Shown in pieces: positions 1 through 5,221 of a stretch of 5,221 nt of DNA (the first letter of the stretch is position 1; every line of letters begins with the position of its first letter). Under the pieces are notes generated by a model. That model made no database searches. It worked only from the letters and a program-made list of their open reading frames with translations, and had not been told where the DNA came from. The DNA is taken from contig PMMJ01000207.1 in assembly GCA_003162255.1 (NCBI GenBank), positions 276 through 5,496 on the forward strand, given 5' to 3'. The position numbers and the translations under genes are program-made. The DNA comes from Acidobacteriaceae bacterium (GTDB taxonomy: Bacteria; Acidobacteriota; Terriglobia; Terriglobales; Acidobacteriaceae).

Positions 1-111
1 AAGGGGCTGCCCAAGAGCCCCATGGACGCGTTCCGCCAGAGCGGATACCTCGAGCGCATCACCCATGAGCGCGCAGCCCGGAATGCACACAACGTCTCGT
101 CCTATGCCTGA
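1..111 (+). CDS. rhaI: C-terminal end of a probable L-rhamnose isomerase (5' truncated by window edge)
   Basis: An open frame enters at base 1 and ends at TGA 109-111, giving 36 residues that end in SSYA. The stretch SPMDAFRQSGYLERITHERA looks like the C-terminal tail of the Pseudomonas stutzeri/Streptomyces-type L-rhamnose isomerases, which commonly end with a D-x-x-x-x-(R/x)-x-SGY motif followed by a short charged helix. That enzyme converts L-rhamnose to L-rhamnulose in the cytoplasm, the step just before the kinase encoded next. The last 8 bases (ATGCCTGA) overlap the chosen kinase start, so the two genes are probably translationally coupled. Seen directly: the open frame, the stop and the overlap. 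Inferred: the isomerase identity, which rests on a short tail plus operon context. It could instead be another gene of the same operon. The catalytic barrel and metal ligands lie outside the window. Confidence 0.62.
   Translation, partial: KGLPKSPMDAFRQSGYLERITHERAARNAHNVSSYA
104..111 (+). other. ATGCCTGA stop/start overlap between isomerase-like gene and rhaB
   Basis: The start codon of rhaB (104-106) lies inside the upstream gene, whose TGA stop is 109-111, giving an 8-base overlap in a different frame. The bases just before it (gcacacaacgtctcgtcct) contain no recognisable Shine-Dalgarno sequence, so reinitiation by ribosomes that finish the upstream gene is the likely route. This is inference from geometry. 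The same 8 bases recur at the rhaB/rhaEW junction. Confidence 0.7.
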
Positions 112-1597
112 GAGCATTCATGCGAAGCCCTATCTGGCTTTCGATTTTGGCGCCGAAAGCGGAAGGGCGGTTCTAGCGCATCTTCAATCGGGAATTCTCA
201 CGACGGAGGAAGTGCATCGCTTCGCCAATGAGCCGGTCGAATACGTCGGATCTCTGCATTGGGACGTGGCTCGACTCTGGTTCGAAGTGCGCAAGGCGCT
301 GGCGCGGCTGCAATCAGAAGAAGTGGAACTGGCGGGCATCGGCGTTGACACCTGGGGCGTGGACTACGCCCTGCTGGGAGAACGCGGTGAGTTGCTGCAA
401 AACCCTTATCACTACCGCGATCGTCGGACTGAAGGTGTGATGGAGGAAGTCTTCCGGAAAGTCTCCAGGGAAGAAATCTATCAGACGACTGGCGTTCAGT
501 TCATGCCGATCAACACTCTGTATCAACTGTTCGCCGCACGACGGGATAGCCCCAAACTTCTTGCGGCAGCGAAGCGACTCATTACCATCCCAGATCTCTT
601 CCACTACTGGCTGTCGGGAAATGCGGTGTGCGAATTTACCATTGCAACCACTACCCAGATGGTTGACCCGGTGAAGCGCAGTTGGGCCACGGGCTTGATG
701 CAGAGGTTGGACCTGCCGGTCGATTTGCCCGCACCCCTGGTGGAACCAGGCTCGATCCTGGGGACAATCCTGCCGGACATCGCGGGACATTCTGCACTCG
801 CTGGCGCCAGGATCATTGCGCCGGCTTGTCACGACACGGGTTCGGCGGTGGCCGCAATTTCGGCTCGCGAGGGCACGGCTTTTCTCAGTTCTGGAACGTG
901 GTCGCTTCTAGGCACGGAGCTGGATTCCCCGGTGATCACAGCCGATGCCTTGCGGCTGAACTTGACCAACGAAGGCGGCGTCAACGGCACTACGAGGCTG
1001 CTCAGGAACGTCATGGGGCTCTGGATGCTGCAGGGCTGCCGGCAATCCTGGGCGGCGCAAGGGCGTAGTTACGACTACCGAGAATGGATCGAACTGGCGG
1101 GTCGTGAGGCATCGTTTCGTCACCTGGTTGATCCCGACGACGGCTCCTTCTTGCGCCCCACGAATATGCTCGCAGCCATCAACCAGTTCTGCGCACGGAC
1201 CCACCAATCCGCTCCGGAGGAACCGGGTGCATACGCACGGGCCATTCTGGAGAGCCTGGCGTTCAAGTATCGTCTGGTGATCCGAGATCTCGAACAGGTG
1301 ACCGGGACGGGCATCGAGCAGATTCGCATCATCGGTGGCGGCTCGAAAAATCGGCTTCTCAACCAGTTGACGGCGGATTCGACCGGGAGGAGAGTGCTGG
1401 CGGGTCCGGCGGAGGCCACGGCGCTCGGGAATGTCGTGGTGCAAATGCTGGCGACGGGAGCCGCATCCTCGCTGCGGGAAGTCCGGGAAATTGTGGATCG
1501 ATCGTTCCCGACCGAAGTTTTTGAGCCGCTTGAGACCGACAAGTGGGATCGGCACGCGGAAAGATTCGAACAATATTGCGAGAGTGCTTATGCCTGA
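104..1597 (+). CDS. rhaB: Rhamnulokinase (FGGY-family sugar kinase)
   Basis: This cytoplasmic kinase uses ATP to phosphorylate L-rhamnulose to L-rhamnulose 1-phosphate. The 497-aa product is close to the 489 aa of E. coli RhaB. Visible motifs in order: the N-terminal phosphate-binding loop FDFGAESGR (13-21; E. coli has DLGASSGR), GIGVDTWGVDY (78-88), YHYRDRRT (102-109), CHDTGSAVA with the expected catalytic Asp at 244, the second-domain nucleotide-binding segment AFLSSGTWSLLG (259-270), NEGGVNG (289-295) followed by the RhaB-type MGLW, the FGGY signature-like IIGGGSKNRLLNQLTAD (409-425), and AGPAEATALGN (433-443). The set matches RhaB better than fuculo- or xylulokinases. An in-frame ATG at 65 would add 13 residues and overlap the upstream gene by 47 bases; I chose ATG 104 because it places the DFG loop about 13 residues in, as in known RhaB, and forms a compact stop/start overlap. 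No clear Shine-Dalgarno sequence precedes it, which fits coupling to the upstream gene. The gene appears intact. Confidence 0.95.
   Translation: MPESIHAKPYLAFDFGAESGRAVLAHLQSGILTTEEVHRFANEPVEYVGSLHWDVARLWFEVRKALARLQSEEVELAGIGVDTWGVDYALLGERGELLQNPYHYRDRRTEGVMEEVFRKVSREEIYQTTGVQFMPINTLYQLFAARRDSPKLLAAAKRLITIPDLFHYWLSGNAVCEFTIATTTQMVDPVKRSWATGLMQRLDLPVDLPAPLVEPGSILGTILPDIAGHSALAGARIIAPACHDTGSAVAAISAREGTAFLSSGTWSLLGTELDSPVITADALRLNLTNEGGVNGTTRLLRNVMGLWMLQGCRQSWAAQGRSYDYREWIELAGREASFRHLVDPDDGSFLRPTNMLAAINQFCARTHQSAPEEPGAYARAILESLAFKYRLVIRDLEQVTGTGIEQIRIIGGGSKNRLLNQLTADSTGRRVLAGPAEATALGNVVVQMLATGAASSLREVREIVDRSFPTEVFEPLETDKWDRHAERFEQYCESAYA
1590..1597 (+). other. ATGCCTGA stop/start overlap between rhaB and rhaEW
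   Basis: The rhaEW start codon (1590-1592) lies within the end of rhaB, whose TGA stop is 1595-1597. The overlap is 8 bases and identical in sequence to the one at the start of rhaB; the identity extends to 11 bases (TATGCCTGAGA, 1589-1599 and 103-113). A weak purine run GAGAG ends 5 bases before the ATG. Translational coupling is the probable consequence and would help hold kinase and aldolase levels in proportion; this is inferred from the arrangement. Confidence 0.72.
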
Positions 1598-3806
1598 GAT
1601 CAAAGAGACTACTCACCTGAAGGATCTGTGGAACAAAGCGAAAGCGCAGACCATGGTGGGCGATCAGCTTGCCCTGTTGCGGTATCGCTCGAACCTGTTG
1701 GGCGCGGACTTGCGCATTACCAATTTTGGCGGTGGAAATACAAGCTCGAAGCTGGAACTTCCCGACCCGTTCACGGGCCGGCCGGTCCGAGTGCTGGCGG
1801 TAAAAGGCAGCGGCGGTGACCTTGGGTCCATCACCGAAGCCGGATTTGCCCTGCTCTATCGGGATCGTCTGGAACAGCTCAAGGAGTTATATCGCGGCGA
1901 ACAGTACGAAGACGAAATGGTGCGCTATTATCCGCTCGCGGCTTTTGGCGAGAATCGCGTAGCGGCTTCGATTGATACTCCCCTGCACGCATTTCTTCCT
2001 TTTGCCCACGTGGACCATTTGCATCCGGATTGGGCCATCGCCTTGGCGGCGAGCGCAAATGGGAAACGAAAGCTGGAAGAGTTCAACCGGGAGTTTGATC
2101 GCAAGATCGTGTGGGTACCCTGGCAGCGTCCGGGATTCGAGCTGGCGCTGCTGATCGAACGGGCCGTGCAAGACAACCCTGGAACGGAAGGCCTGGTTCT
2201 AGGCGGCCATGGCTTGTTTACCTGGGGAACGACGCAACGCGACTGCTACTTGAACAGCATTCACACTATCGATCAGATGGGCGAATTTATTCTGAAACAT
2301 CAGTCGAGGAAGAATTCGCTGTTCGGTGGAGTCGAGTATGGCTCGGTCCAAGATCGCAAGAACATCGCCACTCAAATCCTGCCGGCTCTGCGGGGTGTGC
2401 TGTCCTCGAATCGCCGCGTGGTGGCTCACTATGCCGACGATGAAGATGCTCTGACCTTCGCGGGATCGCAGTGGGCAAAGGATTTGAGCACACTCGGCAC
2501 CAGTTGTCCGGATCATTTCTTGAGAACCAGAGTCTGCCCGCTATTTCTTCCCTGGGATCCTGCAAAAGAGGATGTTGCCGCGCTGAAGGCACGCATCCAG
2601 CCCGAGGTCGTCGCGTATCGAGCCGCATATAAGAAATATTACGAAGCGTGGGCATCGAGCGATTCGCCGAAGCTGCGGGATTCGAACCCCTCCGCCGTTC
2701 TCGTTCCGGGCTTGGGCCTGTTTGGCTTCGGCAAGAATAAGAAGGAAGCGCGAATCACAACCGAGTTTTTCATCAATGCCATTCATGTAATGGCCGGCGC
2801 GAACGCCCTGGAAGATGGGAACGTCTCCCATCCTCTGCCGCAGGCCCGGCACGCCGAGCAGTCGCAGCAGTTCACGCAGTTCCATAACTATGTGGCGCTT
2901 CCCCGATCCGAAGCGTTCCGCATCGAGTATTGGGCTCTCGAAGAAGCCAAGCTGCAACGCATGCCCGCCGAAGCGGAATTCAGCCGCAAGATCGCGCTCG
3001 TCATCGGAGGCGCAAGCGGAATCGGGCGCGAAGTCACGCTGCTGCTGGCAGGGAAGGGCGCTCACATCGTCATCGCGGATTTTGATCGGGACGGCGCCAA
3101 GAGAGTAGCCGATGAAGTCGCCGCCCTTGCATCGGCGGAGGTGGTAGCTCATGTCGCCGTCGACCTGGGATCGTCGGCGTCGCTGTCTGACGCGTGCAAG
3201 TTCGCGATTTCTCAATTTGGCGGCCTCGATGTGATCGTCAACACGGCTGCTATCTATCCTGTGCCGGGCGCCGATGGCGAGCTCTCGGATGCACAGTGGG
3301 CGCAGGCATTCCTGGTCAATGTGACAGGTAACTATCTACTCGCCCGCCAAACCGCGTGGGTGTTCAAGGACCAGGGCCTGTCCGCAGCCATGGTGCTGAC
3401 CGGCTCCGCCAACGCGGTGGTTCCAAAGAAAGGCAGCGAAGCCTACGACACCAGCAAAGCGGCGCTCAACCACCTCATCCGAGAGCTGTCGATCAAACTC
3501 GGTCCGCGCGTGCGCGTGAACGGAATTGCTCCGGCGACCGTGGTCGCAGGTTCCACCATGTTCCCTCGCGACCGGGTGATGCAATCTCTGGAGAAATACA
3601 AGATTAGCTTCTCGGATTCGGAGTCGACCGAGGAACTACGGGGCAAACTCGCCGATTTCTACGCGCAACGTGCGCTGACAAAGCAACGCATCCTGCCACA
3701 GGACTGTGCTGCCGCAGTCGTATGGCTGGCCAGCGATCAGAGCGCGAAGACGACAGGGCATGTCATTCCGGTGGACGGGGGACTCTCGGAGGCCTTTCTG
3801 CGCTAG
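1590..3806 (+). CDS. rhaEW: Bifunctional L-rhamnulose-1-phosphate aldolase / L-lactaldehyde dehydrogenase
   Basis: The 738-aa product has two catalytic domains. The N-terminal class II (zinc) aldolase domain, about 1-460, cleaves rhamnulose 1-phosphate to dihydroxyacetone phosphate and L-lactaldehyde. It shows NFGGGNTSSK (45-54), VKGSGGDLG (71-79), the HLH metal pair (His143, His145) and a third metal His207 in LVLGGHGLFTWG. A family-typical linker runs from VPGLGLFGFGKNKKEAR (372-388) to IEYWALEEAKLQRMP (445-459). The C-terminal short-chain dehydrogenase domain, about 465-738, has the nucleotide-binding loop IGGASGIG (472-479), an acidic residue at Asp497 after the second strand (suggesting NAD rather than NADP), NTAA (551-554), and the full catalytic set Asn577, Ser606, Tyr619, Lys623. 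In characterised RhaEW proteins this domain oxidises lactaldehyde to lactate; databases often call it alcohol dehydrogenase. A longer open frame extends back to an ATG at 1431, inside rhaB; ATG 1590 is preferred because it gives the family N-terminus and the 8-base overlap with rhaB. A weak GAGAG lies at 1580-1584. No frameshift or missing catalytic residue was seen. Confidence 0.95.
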   Translation: MPEIKETTHLKDLWNKAKAQTMVGDQLALLRYRSNLLGADLRITNFGGGNTSSKLELPDPFTGRPVRVLAVKGSGGDLGSITEAGFALLYRDRLEQLKELYRGEQYEDEMVRYYPLAAFGENRVAASIDTPLHAFLPFAHVDHLHPDWAIALAASANGKRKLEEFNREFDRKIVWVPWQRPGFELALLIERAVQDNPGTEGLVLGGHGLFTWGTTQRDCYLNSIHTIDQMGEFILKHQSRKNSLFGGVEYGSVQDRKNIATQILPALRGVLSSNRRVVAHYADDEDALTFAGSQWAKDLSTLGTSCPDHFLRTRVCPLFLPWDPAKEDVAALKARIQPEVVAYRAAYKKYYEAWASSDSPKLRDSNPSAVLVPGLGLFGFGKNKKEARITTEFFINAIHVMAGANALEDGNVSHPLPQARHAEQSQQFTQFHNYVALPRSEAFRIEYWALEEAKLQRMPAEAEFSRKIALVIGGASGIGREVTLLLAGKGAHIVIADFDRDGAKRVADEVAALASAEVVAHVAVDLGSSASLSDACKFAISQFGGLDVIVNTAAIYPVPGADGELSDAQWAQAFLVNVTGNYLLARQTAWVFKDQGLSAAMVLTGSANAVVPKKGSEAYDTSKAALNHLIRELSIKLGPRVRVNGIAPATVVAGSTMFPRDRVMQSLEKYKISFSDSESTEELRGKLADFYAQRALTKQRILPQDCAAAVVWLASDQSAKTTGHVIPVDGGLSEAFLR

Positions 3807-3964
3807 GAAGCGAATCGGAGACGGGACTTGTGCGGGACTAGGCCAATGGTGGCATTCGGTCCGCTGGTTCTGGTAAGTTCGACGGTTATTGCGGGCCACG
3901 GAAGCTGCGTCGGCACGGCCGGATCTTCAAGCAGGCTTCGACTGACGCCCGCAGGATTTGAAAG
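3807..3964. other. 158-base spacer between rhaEW and the lldD-like gene
   Basis: This is the only sizeable non-coding stretch between genes in the window. I looked for a hairpin followed by a T-run and found none; the few inverted matches (for example GCGTC near 3907 with GACGC near 3944) are 5 bases long with large loops. No pair of good -35/-10 boxes with proper spacing is evident on the + strand. A 47-codon open frame from ATG 3846 runs into the next gene but has no good ribosome binding site and is probably chance. The spacer may carry an internal promoter, a processing site or nothing specific. Confidence 0.6.
3953..3956 (+). promoter_or_regulatory. Shine-Dalgarno sequence of the lldD-like gene
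   Basis: AGGA sits 8 bases before ATG 3965, within gcaggatttgaaag. It is the clearest ribosome binding site in the window and supports the chosen start; the next in-frame ATG is 83 codons later, inside the conserved FMN-binding core. Its presence contrasts with the first two junctions, which rely on stop/start overlaps. Confidence 0.65.
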
Positions 3965-5155
3965 ATGGCTAAAGGCAACCACGTCCTGAACACTTCACAG
4001 GTCGTCAATATCGAGGATTTACGCCGGCTGGCGCAACGCCGTCTGCCGAGGTCGGTGTTCGACTATCTGGATGGCGGCGCCGAAGCAGAGCTCACATTAG
4101 CCGAGAATTGTCGCGCCTTTCGCGACGTGATCTTCCGTCCTCGCGGCGCGGTTGCCGTAGGCGACTGCAGCCTTAAGACCTGCGTGCTCGGTCACGAACT
4201 TTCTTTTCCCGCCATGCTCGCTCCAGTGGGATACAGCCGGCTGATGCATCCCGGCGGCGAAGTGGCGGCCGCGCGCGCCGCTGGTCTGGCGGGCACAGGT
4301 TATATCCTCTCCACCATTTCCGGGCACAAACTGGAGGATGTAAGAGCCGCGTCCCAGGGCCCCGTCTGGTACCAGTTGTACTTGCTAGGTGGCCGCGAAG
4401 CGGCCGAAGGCGCCCTCGACCGCGCGCGCCGCGCCGGCTTTTCGGCCTTGGTGATCACGGTGGATACGGCTGTGGCAGGCATGCGCGAGCGCGACCCGCG
4501 CAACGGCATGAAGGAACTGCTGGGCACTTCGCTCTTCGCGAAAATTCCCTATGTCCCCAACATTCTCACCCATCCGCGCTGGCTCACGTCGTTCTTGCTC
4601 GATGGAGGTGTGCCCAAACTGCAGAACGTTATTCTCCCTGGCCAAGGCCCACTGGAACTCATCGACGTCGCGGCGGCCTTGGCGCGAGCAGCGGTGACCT
4701 GGGAAGACTTGCGCTGGATCCGCCAACAGTGGCCCGGCCCGATCGTGGTCAAGGGGCTTCTACGGGGCGACGATGCCAAGCGCGCCGCTGATGAAGGTGC
4801 GGCAGCGGTTGTCGTTTCGAACCACGGCGGACGGCAACTTGATTCGGTCTCCGCTTCATTGCGGGCGCTCCCCGAGGTCGTCGCCGCGGTAAACGGTCAG
4901 GTCGAAATATTGATGGATGGCGGCATCCGCCGTGGCAGCGACATCGTCAAAGCCATCTGCCTGGGAGCACGGGCGGTTCTCATCGGTCGAGCCTATGCCT
5001 ACGGACTCGCCGCAGCAGGACAGGCGGGCGTGGACCGGGCGCTAGAGATATTGCGATGCGACGTTGAGCGAACTCTTCGCCTGCTGGGCTGCGCGTCGGT
5101 GGCAGGTCTGGATCGCTCGTACCTGGAAACGCCCCGCGCCTCGGTCCTCGATTGA
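3965..5155 (+). CDS. lldD: FMN-dependent alpha-hydroxy-acid dehydrogenase, probably L-lactate dehydrogenase (LldD-like)
   Basis: This flavoprotein family (glycolate oxidase, lactate dehydrogenase/oxidase, flavocytochrome b2, mandelate dehydrogenase) oxidises L-2-hydroxy acids to 2-oxo acids on a TIM barrel. All seven active-site residues of the family can be matched to spinach glycolate oxidase: Tyr34 (FDYLDGGAE), Tyr139 (WYQLYL), Asp167 and Arg174 (VDTAVAGMR), Lys263 (VVKGL), His287 and Arg290 in the signature SNHGGRQLD. FMN phosphate-binding segments DGGIRRGSD (318-326) and LIGRAYAYGLAAAGQAG (339-355) are also present. The length, 396 aa, equals that of E. coli LldD, and the segments THPRW (202-206) and TWEDLRWIR (245-253) resemble LldD. 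No signal peptide, heme domain or membrane helix is evident; LldD-type enzymes are peripheral to the membrane and pass electrons to quinone, whereas oxidase relatives use oxygen, and the sequence alone does not settle which applies. Context favours L-lactate, the product of the upstream RhaEW enzyme. Other 2-hydroxy acids, or a MftD-like role, remain possible. Confidence 0.88.
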   Translation: MAKGNHVLNTSQVVNIEDLRRLAQRRLPRSVFDYLDGGAEAELTLAENCRAFRDVIFRPRGAVAVGDCSLKTCVLGHELSFPAMLAPVGYSRLMHPGGEVAAARAAGLAGTGYILSTISGHKLEDVRAASQGPVWYQLYLLGGREAAEGALDRARRAGFSALVITVDTAVAGMRERDPRNGMKELLGTSLFAKIPYVPNILTHPRWLTSFLLDGGVPKLQNVILPGQGPLELIDVAAALARAAVTWEDLRWIRQQWPGPIVVKGLLRGDDAKRAADEGAAAVVVSNHGGRQLDSVSASLRALPEVVAAVNGQVEILMDGGIRRGSDIVKAICLGARAVLIGRAYAYGLAAAGQAGVDRALEILRCDVERTLRLLGCASVAGLDRSYLETPRASVLD

Positions 5156-5221
5156 GCGGCAAGAACCAAGGCGTGGCTGCAAAGCTGCAAATGCGAACGC
5201 GAAGACAATGTGACAGACGCG
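5156..5221. other. Start of downstream intergenic region, no feature called
   Basis: The 66 bases after the lldD-like stop contain no terminator hairpin with a T-run. There is a tandem 8-base duplication (GCTGCAAA twice, 5176-5191) of no known meaning. Possible starts at ATG 5191 and GTG 5210 stay open to the window edge, but too little sequence remains to judge them. Confidence 0.4.

Noticed and set aside
65..103. Longer rhaB start at ATG 65 (or ATG 83)
   Set aside because: It would overlap the upstream gene by 47 (or 29) bases and add residues not seen in known rhamnulokinases, without a better ribosome binding site.
1431..1589. N-terminal extension of rhaEW by 53 residues from ATG 1431
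   Set aside because: The extension overlaps the conserved C-terminal part of rhaB in another frame, is Arg/Trp/Cys-rich, and does not resemble the start of RhaEW proteins; ATG 1590 fits better.
908..1603. 231-codon open frame on the - strand opposite rhaB
   Set aside because: It lies entirely antisense to a well-supported kinase gene; its translation is rich in Arg, Pro and His with no recognisable domain, as expected for the shadow of a GC-rich gene.
2541..3215. 224-codon open frame on the - strand opposite rhaEW
   Set aside because: Antisense to the conserved linker and dehydrogenase domain; no family resemblance and no ribosome binding context that would outweigh the sense gene.
3846..3989. 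47-codon open frame in the spacer with a somewhat hydrophobic N-terminus
   Set aside because: No convincing ribosome binding site, it runs into the lldD-like gene by 25 bases, and its composition is compatible with chance in GC-rich sequence.
5176..5191. Tandem duplication GCTGCAAA x2 after the lldD-like gene
   Set aside because: Only two 8-base copies, with no flanking structure; it could be an operator half-site pair or simple chance, and cannot be supported further at the window edge.
5191..5221. Possible start of a downstream gene at ATG 5191 or GTG 5210
   Set aside because: Ten codons or fewer remain before the window ends and there is no strong Shine-Dalgarno sequence, so neither can be distinguished from chance.
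1..5221. Search for mobile elements, CRISPR arrays, tRNA/rRNA genes, riboswitches or a novel defence system
   Set aside because: Nearly all of the window is accounted for by intact metabolic genes; no terminal inverted repeats, regularly spaced repeats, structured RNA or unexplained gene was seen.

Overview
The window (5,221 bases, GC-rich, about 60% by eye) carries one strand of tightly packed catabolic genes, all on the + strand, that read as the central part of an L-rhamnose utilisation operon. The gene order (sugar isomerase end, rhamnulokinase, fused rhamnulose-phosphate aldolase/lactaldehyde dehydrogenase, FMN-dependent L-lactate-type dehydrogenase) and the use of the fused RhaEW enzyme instead of separate enterobacterial RhaD and FucO/AldA enzymes point to a non-enterobacterial, probably soil-type bacterium. 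An Acidobacteriota-like host is my best guess, but that is inference from gene content and style, not proven by the sequence.

Layout: 1-111 is the last 36 codons of a gene that resembles the C-terminus of an L-rhamnose isomerase. 104-1597 is rhamnulokinase (RhaB, 497 aa). 1590-3806 is a 738-aa bifunctional protein with an N-terminal class II aldolase domain and a C-terminal short-chain dehydrogenase domain (RhaEW). 3807-3964 is a 158-base spacer with no convincing gene, terminator or promoter, but with a ribosome binding site just before the next gene. 3965-5155 is an FMN-dependent alpha-hydroxy-acid dehydrogenase (LldD-like, 396 aa). 5156-5221 is the start of the downstream spacer, with nothing I can call.

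How the genes work together: rhamnose is isomerised to rhamnulose, phosphorylated at C1 by RhaB, and cleaved by the aldolase domain of RhaEW to dihydroxyacetone phosphate and L-lactaldehyde. The dehydrogenase domain oxidises the lactaldehyde to L-lactate, and the LldD-like flavoprotein can take L-lactate to pyruvate. Both halves of the sugar would therefore reach central metabolism from one gene cluster. The first three genes are joined by two identical 8-base stop/start overlaps (ATGCCTGA), suggesting translational coupling, while the fourth has its own spacer and Shine-Dalgarno sequence.

Nothing here looks like a mobile element, CRISPR array, RNA gene or defence system. The window is a coherent metabolic operon; its points of interest are the repeated overlap junction, the enzyme fusion and the linkage to lactate oxidation.
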